Of a stretch of 43,357 nucleotides of DNA, positions 24,643 through 33,100 are shown piece by piece (position 1 is the first letter of the stretch; each line of letters begins with the position of its first letter). Made by a program: the position numbers and the translations under genes. The DNA is from JAJDFU01 sp964640855 (GTDB taxonomy: Bacteria; Bacteroidota; Bacteroidia; Chitinophagales; Saprospiraceae): positions 1 to 43,357 of the forward strand of contig CAZXIX010000026.1 of assembly GCA_964640855.1 (NCBI GenBank), in the 5' to 3' direction. A model generated the notes under the pieces. The model was given only the letters and a program-made list of their open reading frames with translations, did no database searches and had not been told where the DNA came from.

Positions 24643-25740
24643 CTATTCCTCCAGGGCAGCGATGGAGTTTTCCAGCAAAGCTTTGGCATACTTATAGTTG
24701 TGAACGCCAAAACTCTGATCCTCTTCGACATACTTGTAATTCCACATAGCGCCGATCTCCAAATTGGTGTAGGTCCCCGGAACGCTTCGGGACATCGTTG
24801 CCGAATCCAGAATACCTACGGTGACCAGTTTGGCTCCCAGTTCGGAGAGCAGGCCGGTCAGTATGACGCTGACGCTGTCGGCCAACTCATTGGCCCGGGC
24901 TTCGTTATGACAAGGTTCACAGGCCAGAGCATTCAGCTCACCCTCCTCGGAGCGTATCCGGAAGGTATGTCCGCCGGCTATGGCCACGTTGGAACTGGAA
25001 GCAACTGCCGGTTCATTCATGTGACAACTGATGCAGCCCCCATCCTTCAGGGCGCCCGCATGAGCTGAATTTTCGTAGGCCGTCGGCCCGCTGATTTCAT
25101 ACCCTGCATTGCCCGAGAACATCATGCCTTGCGAACCATGATGAGGTCCATATCGGGAGCTATTGATCATTATAGTTTCGTCATCTCCAACCCCGGGTTC
25201 CGGCAAGAACTCCGGTACCCGAGCCTGGTGGCAATTGATGCAGAGATTGGCGCTCCCCAGATCGGCCACTTCTTCGCCCACCCAGAATTTGACGGGATTC
25301 GACTCCCGAAGATCCCAGTCGTTTATGGTATAGGACTCATGGATGTTGTGGCAGGTATAGCAGTTCTGCGAAAGAGGAGTGGCAGGAACCGTGGTCGATA
25401 AGGGCATCATACCGTCCTCGCTTTTCAATGCTGCTGCTTCCACGAAGCCCTGGCTGGAATGGCAAACGGCACATGAGCCCGAAAAAGAGGCATATCCGGC
25501 GTGCTCTCCGATGCCGTGAATGGAATTTTGCCATTGGACGGTCTTCTCCTCAATGAGTTGATCGTTGCTGTGGCACACCACGCAATTTTGAGCGAGGTCG
25601 CCTCCCGGAGGACCCTGGGGGCCTTCGGGACCTTCGGGACCGGCTGGACCCTGGGGGCCCGTATCTCCAACGCAGGAGACAACAATAAAAACAGAGGTAA
25701 CAAGGCCGAATAAGATCAATAGGGTCTTCTTGGGACTCAT
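24643..25740 (-). CDS. Hexaheme c-type lipoprotein cytochrome with collagen-like stalk
   Basis: 365 residues. Signal and lipobox VSC (Cys23) make it a lipoprotein. Residues ~28-47 are a collagen-like Gly-Pro-X tract (GPQGPAGPEGPEGPQGPP). Six haem-binding sites are seen in order: CVVCH, CAVCH, CYTCH, CINCH, CISCH and CEPCH, with additional His residues available as axial ligands. The layout resembles periplasmic or surface electron-transfer cytochromes. It starts the leftward operon of cytochrome-like lipoprotein, barrel, Tat protein, ferredoxin and NrfD. A perfect Crp/Fnr-type palindrome lies ~55-70 bases upstream of the ATG. Probable role: terminal or intermediate electron carrier in anaerobic respiration; the acceptor is unknown. 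Confidence 0.85.
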   Translation of the reverse strand: MSPKKTLLILFGLVTSVFIVVSCVGDTGPQGPAGPEGPEGPQGPPGGDLAQNCVVCHSNDQLIEEKTVQWQNSIHGIGEHAGYASFSGSCAVCHSSQGFVEAAALKSEDGMMPLSTTVPATPLSQNCYTCHNIHESYTINDWDLRESNPVKFWVGEEVADLGSANLCINCHQARVPEFLPEPGVGDDETIMINSSRYGPHHGSQGMMFSGNAGYEISGPTAYENSAHAGALKDGGCISCHMNEPAVASSSNVAIAGGHTFRIRSEEGELNALACEPCHNEARANELADSVSVILTGLLSELGAKLVTVGILDSATMSRSVPGTYTNLEIGAMWNYKYVEEDQSFGVHNYKYAKALLENSIAALEE

Positions 25741-25794
25741 CCGCTTTTCGTTTTTTGTTTGTTTTCCCCACTTGGTCTCTGAGATAAAATACTG

Positions 25795-25810
25795 TGTGAC
25801 CTAAATCACA
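25795..25810 (-). promoter_or_regulatory. Crp/Fnr-type palindromic operator
   Basis: TGTGA-CCTAAA-TCACA is a perfect palindrome of the Crp half-site type, centred ~62 bases before the hexaheme cytochrome ATG. Redox- or cAMP-responsive control is inference. Confidence 0.7.
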
Positions 25811-26073
25811 TATACTTTATTTGACAGCTATCTTACAAAAAACCTGCAACATGCCCAATCCTGGCCTATGCTTTTTGCAAAAAAAATTTTTACCCCAGCC
25901 AAAAAGAGGAAATCATCTATGGTTCTTTCTTGATAAAGCAAAGCTTTTTTCTTCTTTCTTTGGCATTTCCCTATTCAACCTACTCCTTCAGCCAATTAGG
26001 TGAGAGCCACTATACCCGGGAGCCAATCCGATATCCTCTTTCCTGGCCACGGACCGGCAAGCCCAAGAACAAG

Positions 26074-26104
26074 AAAGGGACTCCCCTTCCGGAAAGTCCC
26101 TTTT
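26074..26104 (-). terminator. Terminator of the thiolase gene
   Basis: Stem AAAGGGACT/AGTCCCTTT, 12-base loop rich in GC, located 29 bases past the thiolase stop. The stem's own T-rich end provides the tract. Confidence 0.75.
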
Positions 26105-26132
26105 AAAACTTAAACGCTTAAACGTTAATTCC

Positions 26133-27311
26133 CTATACCTTCTCAATGATCAGGGCGGAGGCGCCCCCTCCCCCGTTGCACAGGGTAGCGAGGCCCAGGC
26201 TTCCGCCATTCTGGTGGAGTACGTTATTTAGGGTGGTCACGATCCGGGCTCCGGAAGCTCCCAACGGATGGCCGATGGCCACCGAACCGCCGAAGACGTT
26301 AACCTTTTTTCCGTCTACGCCCAGGTCCTGATTGAAGGCCATGGGAACCACGGCAAAGGCTTCGTTCACTTCGAAATAATCGATGTCCTCCAGCTTGAGG
26401 CCGGCCCGCTGTAGCGCCTTGGGAGCGGCCAGGGTCGGGGCCGTGGTGAACCACTGAGGTTCCTGGGCGGCATCGGCAAAGCTGACGATCCGGGCCAGCG
26501 GCTTGAGGCCCAGTTCTTTCAACTTTTCTTCGCTGACCAACACCAAAGCAGAAGCGCCATCATTGATCGTGGAAGCGTTGGCGGCTGTGACCGTACCGTC
26601 TTTATTGAAGGCGGGCCTAAGCCCCGGGATCTTGTCGTATTTCACCCGTTTGGGCTCTTCATCTTCATCCATGCGGATGGGGTCGCCTTTGCGTTGGGGG
26701 ATCTCGAGGGGAACAATTTCTTCTTTGAAATCGCCTTTCGCTGTGTGTTCGTTGGCCAATTCATAGGAACGGATGGCGAATTCATCCTGTGCTTCCCGGC
26801 TGATCTGATATTTACGGGCGGTGTTATCGGCGCAGACGCCCATGGCCATGTGGTCGTAGGCATCTACGAGCCCGTCTTTGGCCAGGCCGTCAATGAATGA
26901 GGCGTCGCCATACTTGGAACCCCAACGGGCAGTGGGTACATAGTAAGGAACGTTGGACATGGATTCCATCCCTCCGGCAACGACGACATCTGCATGGCCG
27001 AGCATGATGGTTTGAGCGCCGAACATGATCGACTTCATGCCGGAGGAACACACCTTATTAATGGTAGTACAGGGAACGTCATGGCCGATGCCGGCGCCGA
27101 GGGCGGCCTGGCGGGCGGGGGCCTGGCCGAGGTTGGCGGAGCAGACGTTGCCGAAAAACACTTCCTCGACGAGTTCGGGCGCCACCTGGGCTTTCTCCAG
27201 AGCCCCTTTGATGGCGAAGCTGCCGAGTTGGGTAGCAGAAAATGAGGATAAGGCGCCGCCGAAGCTTCCGATGGGTGTGCGTACGGCCGATACGATAAAG
27301 ACGTTTTTCAT
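26133..27311 (-). CDS. Acetyl-CoA C-acetyltransferase (acetoacetyl-CoA thiolase)
   Basis: 392 residues, ATG at 27311. It condenses or cleaves acetoacetyl-CoA in beta-oxidation or ketogenic/mevalonate supply. Motifs: INKVCSSGMKS (catalytic Cys near 88), VVVAGGMESMSNVPYY, NEAFAVVPMAF, GHPLGASGARI (His near 350) and CNGGGGASALI (second Cys). The pattern follows mitochondrial-type acetoacetyl-CoA thiolase more than long-chain thiolases, so the short-chain role is favoured. It is monocistronic, with a TATCTTTG promoter element 60 bases upstream and its own terminator. No truncation. Confidence 0.93.
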   Translation of the reverse strand: MKNVFIVSAVRTPIGSFGGALSSFSATQLGSFAIKGALEKAQVAPELVEEVFFGNVCSANLGQAPARQAALGAGIGHDVPCTTINKVCSSGMKSIMFGAQTIMLGHADVVVAGGMESMSNVPYYVPTARWGSKYGDASFIDGLAKDGLVDAYDHMAMGVCADNTARKYQISREAQDEFAIRSYELANEHTAKGDFKEEIVPLEIPQRKGDPIRMDEDEEPKRVKYDKIPGLRPAFNKDGTVTAANASTINDGASALVLVSEEKLKELGLKPLARIVSFADAAQEPQWFTTAPTLAAPKALQRAGLKLEDIDYFEVNEAFAVVPMAFNQDLGVDGKKVNVFGGSVAIGHPLGASGARIVTTLNNVLHQNGGSLGLATLCNGGGGASALIIEKV

Positions 27312-27370
27312 TAGCGATTGGATTTGTGAGTTGGTAAGGGTTAAACGCTCCCAGGAAGGAGCAGGTTGGG

Positions 27371-27378
27371 CAAAGATA
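27371..27378 (-). promoter_or_regulatory. Bacteroidota -7 promoter element upstream of thiolase
   Basis: On the minus strand TATCTTTG, 59 bases before the ATG at 27311; no matching -33 element seen. Confidence 0.5.
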
Positions 27379-27608
27379 GTTTAGGGAGGAGAGTTTAAGG
27401 AGGAGAATAGGGTGAGTTTCGACTTGTTCGTTGGTTTCCAACCGTTGGCGGGCCCTGACGGCCGAAGGCAGCTCCCTTGGGTCGAGGAAACAAGTAGGTA
27501 TGCCCCCATAAATGCTAAAACCACTTGTCCAGGCTGCGAAGCAGCTGTAAACGCGAGCGCAGCTCGCAAATAACGTCCACTTAACTTTCTTTTTACAAAA
27601 AGAAGCCG
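27379..27608. other. Palindrome-bearing intergenic DNA between thiolase and tRNA-fMet promoters
   Basis: No gene seen. Contains small hairpins including GCGAGCGCAGCTCGC at 27553-27567 and CTGCGAAGCAG just before it. A 206-residue minus-strand frame covering this stretch is not credible because it crosses the tRNA leader and antisense thiolase DNA. Confidence 0.55.
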
Positions 27609-27616
27609 TATATTTG
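27609..27616 (+). promoter_or_regulatory. Promoter -7 element of tRNA-fMet
   Basis: TATATTTG matches TAnnTTTG exactly, 48 bases upstream of the tRNA. A T-rich stretch lies where the -33 element would be. Confidence 0.6.
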
Positions 27617-27663
27617 CACACCCAACGGGTAATGAGGTAAAGAAATTTCCCGAAAAACAACAT

Positions 27664-27736
<73 letters not shown>

Positions 27737-27745
27737 CAAAGAGAA

Positions 27746-27776
27746 AGGCTCACCAGAAATGGAGAGTCTTTTCTAT
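27746..27776 (+). terminator. Terminator of tRNA-fMet
   Basis: Hairpin AGGCTC-A-CCA, loop GAAA, TGG-A-GAGTCT, then TTTC and a T-rich run. Confidence 0.65.
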
Positions 27777-27806
27777 TTTATGAAAGGATAGCCAGGTTAG
27801 CCTGCG

Positions 27807-27835
27807 CTGACAAGGCGCTGCAGGCGCCTGGTCAG
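27807..27835. repeat. 29-base palindrome
   Basis: CTGAC-AA-GGCGC-TGCAG-GCGCC-TG-GTCAG: two nested perfect stems. It stands directly before the relic at 27839. Confidence 0.75.
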
Positions 27836-27838
27836 TAT

Positions 27839-27884
27839 CCCCGCTACAAAGGAAAGAGCTCGTCCGAAAGGGCGGGCTTTTTTA
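27839..27884 (+). repeat. Relic of tRNA-fMet 3' end with terminator, copy 2
   Basis: CCCCGCTACAAAG repeats the end of tRNA-fMet (27729 onward) and is followed by a good terminator, AGCTCGTCC, GAAA, GGGCGGGCT, T6. No tRNA body precedes it. Confidence 0.65.
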
Positions 27885-28145
27885 GTTTCATCTGCACCCT
27901 CGGACCACTCATGGCAATTAACTCTTTTCTACAGGGAAGCGGCCTTATAAGCACTGAAAAAAATCATCCTAGAACGAGTCCGTTATCCCGACCTGAAAAG
28001 AGGTCAAGTCTTCCATAATTTCGGTTTGAGCTCAGATCAAATAAACCAGAAAATCGATCTTGACTCAAATCACCACAAATTTTTGTCGAGGCTCCCTATG
28101 CCCGTTTGTGCTTCCTGTCCATGCTATGTTGGGAAAGAAAAGGCA

Positions 28146-28199
28146 CTGACGAGCCGGAGGCTTGTCAGGATGCCGATAGGCCAAAGGCCTCGTCGGTAT
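28146..28199. repeat. Two adjacent hairpins
   Basis: First hairpin CTGACGAGCC, GGA, GGCTTGTCAG (28146-28168). Second (28170-28199) pairs ATGCCGATAGGCC with GGCCTCGTCGGTAT around AAA with one bulge. The CTGAC...GTCAG ends match the palindrome at 27807. Confidence 0.65.
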
Positions 28200-28254
28200 T
28201 CAAGTTAAGCGAGCATAGTGAGGGAAATGCTGACCTCCTGAAGGGCGTCAATAT

Positions 28255-28276
28255 CCCCGTTATAAAGAGAAAAGCC
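28255..28276 (+). repeat. Relic of tRNA-fMet 3' end, copy 3
   Basis: CCCCGTTATAAAGAGAAAAG differs from the tRNA end plus flank by a few bases; like copy 2 it is preceded by TCAnTAT. Confidence 0.5.
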
Positions 28277-28297
28277 CGTCCGTCAGGACAGACTTTT
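28268..28297 (-). terminator. Terminator of the large operon
   Basis: On the minus strand AGTCTGTCC, TGAC, GGACGGGCT (two G-T pairs) and TTTT. Begins 25 bases past the last gene of the giant-protein operon. It may also act on the plus strand less well. Confidence 0.6.
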
Positions 28298-28321
28298 ACA
28301 TCTCAGCTGAACCCTTTTACC

Positions 28322-30187
28322 TCACCCCCCTTTCTTCACCGGCAAAATCTGATCAAAGGCCAGCCCGCTGAAGCCTTCTCCCTTACCGGTCTGCTTCCGG
28401 ATGCCGATCCAGTTGAATACCTGCCCGTTGTACCAGCGGCTGCGCTGGTATGACTTCTGGACCCGCGTCCCGGATCGCGGCACTTCTTCCTCGTGCAGGA
28501 AGTAAACTTCCCGGGGTTCCCGGTCCAGGCCCTCCCGAAGCAAAGTGGTGCGCGGCTCTACCTTTTGAGGCGGGTCGGGATCGCCTTCAAAAATGCGCGG
28601 CATAGCCCCCCGCTGCAGCTGAATCTGCCGGTTGCTGCCCGGTAAATGCACCGGAATAAAAGGAATCCATTGCTCGGGCACACTGTTCACCAGCTGATAC
28701 CGGACCGTAGCCTCGTTTTCCAGCAGCGGAGGCTGTTCCACCGGCTCCACAAACTGCCGGAGTTTGGCGCGCAGCTCCCGGGCCGCCTCTTTGCCGATCT
28801 TGCTTTTTCCGGTCGCCAGAGGTACCTGCGTCTCCACGCCCCAGACCATATTGGCCATTTCATCCCGCAACAAATAGACCTCCTCGCTGCGAGGGGCTTC
28901 CAGGATCTTGGGTAAACCGGGCACCAATACCAGGCTCAGATCAGCCGGAACATCCTCCTCTCCGCGGGTGCTCAGGCTGTACATGTTCCAACGCTGCCAG
29001 TCCTCATCCGAGCCCCTGCCGGCCGCTTCCACCCAGATGCGTTCCCCGAATACATCGGTCACCGCCAGACCGGCTACATCGGCAATGCTCCCCACCGGCA
29101 AGGTAAAGGGAACCAAAAACCAGTCATTCGCATACTGAAGTCCAAAGTCGAGCAACATCAGCTTGTTCAGGTCGGTCGTGTCGGGCTTGATGTCGCCAAA
29201 ATTGGTCCTGGAGTCTTCAAAGCGCCACCATCGCGTATGAGGCATCCCGGGAAAAGTGATGCCCGTCGGGATGAAGGACAGCGTAGTCGCACCCTCCACT
29301 TGGTCTTCCTCCCCTTCTTCCGCATCCCCAAGGGAATTCGCCTTTTCCGCAACATCCAGGTTGTACCAGTCCAGATGCCCCTGGTAATATTCGTCCGCCA
29401 CCAGCACCTTCTCCCGGTTGCCTACCGGAGCCGAACAGGCAAACTGGTGCTCGAGATAGGAAGGTTTCCAGGAGGGGTTGCCCGATGCGGAGGGCTGGAA
29501 ATACAGTTTCTCAAACCATTGCACAAAAGCCGCTCCCAGGTCATCTACCATTGCCGCATGGGTCGGATCAGACAAGGCAGCGATCCCGTCGGAGGGTTTG
29601 TGTCCCGCATTTTCTTTCAAATAGGCATACAATCCGTATCCGTCCATGGCTTTTCCCGCCAGCGCCGCTAACTGCTGCCAGTTTTCCAGATGGGCGCACA
29701 GATAGGCATCTTCCTTCACATTCGGATCGGGCGCCGCAAAGCCATAGGCACCTACGAATTGACCTCGCGCATCGGCCAATACCTGGGCCGGCAGGCCGGC
29801 CTGCCCAACCATTTTCAACCATTGCCTGCCCATCAGAAGCCGGATGTCCATCGAGGCTATTTGGCCGGAGAGCTGGAAGGGAATGGGCTGATGCTCGACC
29901 TGCACCTCCAGAGGTACTCTTTCCGGCATGGGCCGGACCGGCCCATTTACGGCCTGGTATTTGGTCAGAGCCGTTTTTTTCATATGCACCCGGGCAAAAA
30001 TGGGCGAGGCGGCATCATCGCCCTGGAATTCCCCCAGCTGCCATTGGCGCGACAGCATCCAAAGCGGATCCCGGATTTCGGCCTTCAGAGAACGATCGAA
30101 ATCCTCCGTTCGAGGCCTCCCTTCTATGCGATTCCAGGCGGTTATCGTGCTGACGGGCTTGAGTATGGGTTTGATCAGGTCACTCAT
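28322..30187 (-). CDS. Giant-operon protein A, last gene (621 residues, unknown)
   Basis: No signal peptide, no transmembrane helix, no enzymatic motif that I can identify. It begins MSDLIKPILKPVSTITAWNR and soon has DPLWMLSRQWQLGEFQGDDAASP, a highly distinctive line likely to be a family signature. A mostly beta-rich middle follows, then FPGMPHTRWWRFEDSRTNFGDI (aromatic-rich) and, near the C terminus, VYFLHEEEVPRSGTRV and RSRWYNGQVFNWIGIRKQTGKGEG. The ATG at 30187 overlaps the end of gene B by 8 bases (ATGAGTGA), so the two are translationally coupled. I have a faint memory of similar uncharacterised proteins in Actinobacteria but cannot verify that. Function unknown. Confidence 0.85.
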   Translation of the reverse strand: MSDLIKPILKPVSTITAWNRIEGRPRTEDFDRSLKAEIRDPLWMLSRQWQLGEFQGDDAASPIFARVHMKKTALTKYQAVNGPVRPMPERVPLEVQVEHQPIPFQLSGQIASMDIRLLMGRQWLKMVGQAGLPAQVLADARGQFVGAYGFAAPDPNVKEDAYLCAHLENWQQLAALAGKAMDGYGLYAYLKENAGHKPSDGIAALSDPTHAAMVDDLGAAFVQWFEKLYFQPSASGNPSWKPSYLEHQFACSAPVGNREKVLVADEYYQGHLDWYNLDVAEKANSLGDAEEGEEDQVEGATTLSFIPTGITFPGMPHTRWWRFEDSRTNFGDIKPDTTDLNKLMLLDFGLQYANDWFLVPFTLPVGSIADVAGLAVTDVFGERIWVEAAGRGSDEDWQRWNMYSLSTRGEEDVPADLSLVLVPGLPKILEAPRSEEVYLLRDEMANMVWGVETQVPLATGKSKIGKEAARELRAKLRQFVEPVEQPPLLENEATVRYQLVNSVPEQWIPFIPVHLPGSNRQIQLQRGAMPRIFEGDPDPPQKVEPRTTLLREGLDREPREVYFLHEEEVPRSGTRVQKSYQRSRWYNGQVFNWIGIRKQTGKGEGFSGLAFDQILPVKKGG

Positions 30188-33100
30188 GGATATTTATTTT
30201 CAGTCCGTTATTCACGGCATGATTCAGGGCAATGGTCACCGGGTAATAGGTAACGGTAGAAACCGTAGCCGGCAGAAAATGGGCATAGGCCGTCCGGTCG
30301 ATCTGCACCGGCTCGATGGCGCGAGTTCGGCAAAGGTCCAATGTCTCGTGCAGGGCGTCCACCAGATCGTCCCAGGTCCATTCGCCCCGGAAATCACTGG
30401 GCGTGACCAACAAGAAACTTTGAGGAGCTTCATTGTTGGGTTGGTCAAAGTGGAAGGTCAGTCCGGTGGTTTCTTTCCGGGAAGGGATGACTTCCGTCCA
30501 TTCATCCAGCAGGATCCCGCAGAGGGGCTTGCCCGCTTCAAATCCGGGAGCGAAGGCGGTATACAGCAACTTATCCTGCTTGGGCGCCTTTTCCTCTGGA
30601 AATTCCAGCGCCAGCCAGGCATCATCCGGTTCGTAGGGAAGCTGGAAGGGATGAAGCTCCATTTGCAGGCCGGGAACCTGATTTTCGGCCAGCATGACGG
30701 CGCTTTCCCAATGTCCCATCTTTTCCCGCACCCGGGCTACTCCGTACAGCCACTCGTCCACCGGAAACAGATTGCCTTGCTGGGTACGCTGGTAATCCAG
30801 CAACTGATTCCTAGCGTCAAAGCTGTTCTGAAGTTCGGCCGCCTGCTCCGCAGAGAGCTCGTAAGCCGGAAACAACCGGAAGTCTTCCCCAAACAGGCAT
30901 TGGGCAGCCTGATTCAGCAGTCTGGAACGCTGGCTCGGGTCTGCCGCAGCATCGAATTCCTGCAACAGTATCTTCGATTTCTCCAGTTGAGCGCCCAACC
31001 TGGCCGTAAGGACCGTAGCCTGCTTGTGCAGATCTTCCGCCAAGACCCGGATCTCCTTTCTTTCAGAGGCCAAATCCAAAGGCTCCGGATCAAACTCGGT
31101 GGCCGCGGGCGCTGCCTCCAGCGTGGACTGAATAGCCTGGACCAGTGCGGACAACTTGGTTTGACCTGCCGGATCATTTAAGGCTTTCAGGGCATTCAGC
31201 TTGGTTTCGAAGGAAAGCCTTTTGCCGTTGATCAGATCGTTTTGGAAGGTATCTGGACTGGCCGGCAAAGGCAGAGCGTTGGCTATGGATATCTGGCGTT
31301 CGGCCTTTTGCAGCAGCTGGAATCGTTCTGCATCCGTACCGGCCGCTGCATACTGGACGGTGCTCAGGTCGTCGAAGGCGGCCAGTTTTTCCTCCCATTT
31401 CCGAATGTAGGAATCCAGTTTTTCAAACAGGGATTGATAGATCTGCTTCCGGCGTTCGAAAGCGAAGCGATAGCCCCCCTGCCCGGGACCGAAAAAGGAT
31501 AACGAGCGCATGAGGTCCGTGAAAGAGATGCAATAGGCATCGATATGATCTACAAGCGTATCGATGTCCGTATCGGACAACGCATCCATATCGGCGGGGA
31601 ATTCAGCCAGAAAATTGGGTACGCTGGTCGCCCCGGGCCCCAGGGTGTTGAGATCCAAAAGGGCGTCTGCCGCATCGTCCACCCGGCTTCGGTCAAGGAT
31701 CAGCGCAAGATCCTGGCTTCCATCCGCTTCGTTGGGCAAAGCCACATCCGAAGGCCGCAAAGGTCTGCCGCCCAGACTCAGAGCCCTTAAATGACCCACC
31801 AACGGACTCAACTCGAAAAAAGAGGTGTACCCGGGAAGGGAATCGGTGTAGTGGATCTGTATTTCGGCGTCCAGCCGCAGATTATGGGCAACCAAAGCAT
31901 GCTGGATGATCAGGTCGTCGAGCGCGGGCCATTGGTTATCTACTGCTTGCCCCATCAAAAAAATCAGGTCCAGGGGCTGCACGCCCAAATGAGCCAGAGT
32001 AATGACCGGCAGATCCGTGTGGGAGGACGGCAGCGTACCGTCGTAAACGGGCAATCGATAAGAGACTCGGATGCCGACCGTGTTCAGATCCGGCATCAGG
32101 CCGGACAGCCACTGGTTCAGAGCGGGTTCTGCCGTCGCCCGGGGGTTATCTCCCGCCGCGCTCGAAGCCTCACCTTCGAGATGCAGGCCCATGCGGTGCG
32201 TCAGATTGAAGCCGCTTCGCGGAGTTTTCACCACATCCGGAAACTGCACGTAGCCTCCTTTGCTGAAAGCCTCCAGGGCGCCGGAAGCGCGATCGTAATT
32301 GCCCTGCACTACCTGATGTACACTTTCGGAAAGAGCGAGGTCCGCCACCGCATCGTTGATGTTTTGTATGCGGGCCACTTCCTTGTCGATGGCTTCCTGT
32401 TGGGCAGCCGTGTCGGTGGCTTGCAGGTTCTTGCCGAACGGATAGCTGTTTTGCCCGCTTTCCTGTATGTGGCGGATCAATGCCAGCCCGTCGATCACAT
32501 TGCGGGCCTCCAATTGGCCGATGGGGGTATTGTCTGCAGGATCGGTGCGGGTTGTTTTTAGCTTATTGGCCACCAGGGGGAAGGCCTTTCTCAATTCGTA
32601 TATGTAGAAGTCCACTTCCGCTACCGTATACCGGTCGTGCAAACCGCGCTCCAACTGATAACCCAACAAAGCTCCCAAACTTTGCCCCTGCTGCATGCCC
32701 TCGATAATCTGAAGGGCCATCCGGACCCGCTCAGAAGACAGGTTGACCTTAAAGGCTTCCGGCTCTCCCTGGGAGGCATTGGATAGATAGGCGTTCCGCA
32801 AAACGGCTGCCGTCACGGCATGGTTCAGCGAAGGAGCATGAATGTATCCGGCATTGGTATCGTCTGTGAGCAGGGGACTATCTCCCTTTTTGTTGAAAAT
32901 AGGATCCAGTTCCTTCGGCAACTCCTTTTCTTTCAGCTCCCGCTGGTCCGGTTTCAGATCTTCCACCCAGCCGTAAGCGCCCAGGTAGATGCCCGGCCGC
33001 CACGGGCCTTCCTCCCCGTAATCCCCACCGAAGCGCATGCCGTATAATTGCATGTGTACAAAAGCGGATAGCCAGGCATCCAGCCGGTAGGTGCAGCTAG

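Larger units (their letters stand above)
25741..26132. other. Regulatory intergenic region, 392 bases
   Basis: Contains the Crp/Fnr-type box at 25795-25810 and the thiolase terminator at 26074-26104. The 60-residue plus-strand frame at 25821-26003 shows no domain-like pattern and is likely chance. Confidence 0.6.
27737..28321. other. Gene-free region with two tRNA 3'-end relics, palindromes and terminators
   Basis: 585 bases without a gene. It holds the tRNA terminator, a 29-base palindrome (27807-27835), a tRNA 3'-end relic with terminator (27839-27884), two adjacent hairpins (28146-28168 and 28170-28199) and a second relic with the operon terminator (28255-28297). Short frames on both strands are chance. 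Confidence 0.65.

Noticed and set aside
24459..24731. 90-residue minus-strand frame
   Set aside because: Overlaps the hexaheme gene end; no pattern of a protein family.
27739..28300. CRISPR array
   Set aside because: Repeats are few, unequal and unevenly spaced, and look like tRNA-end relics and hairpins; no cas gene.
29928..31181. 417-residue plus-strand frame
   Set aside because: Antisense to A and B.
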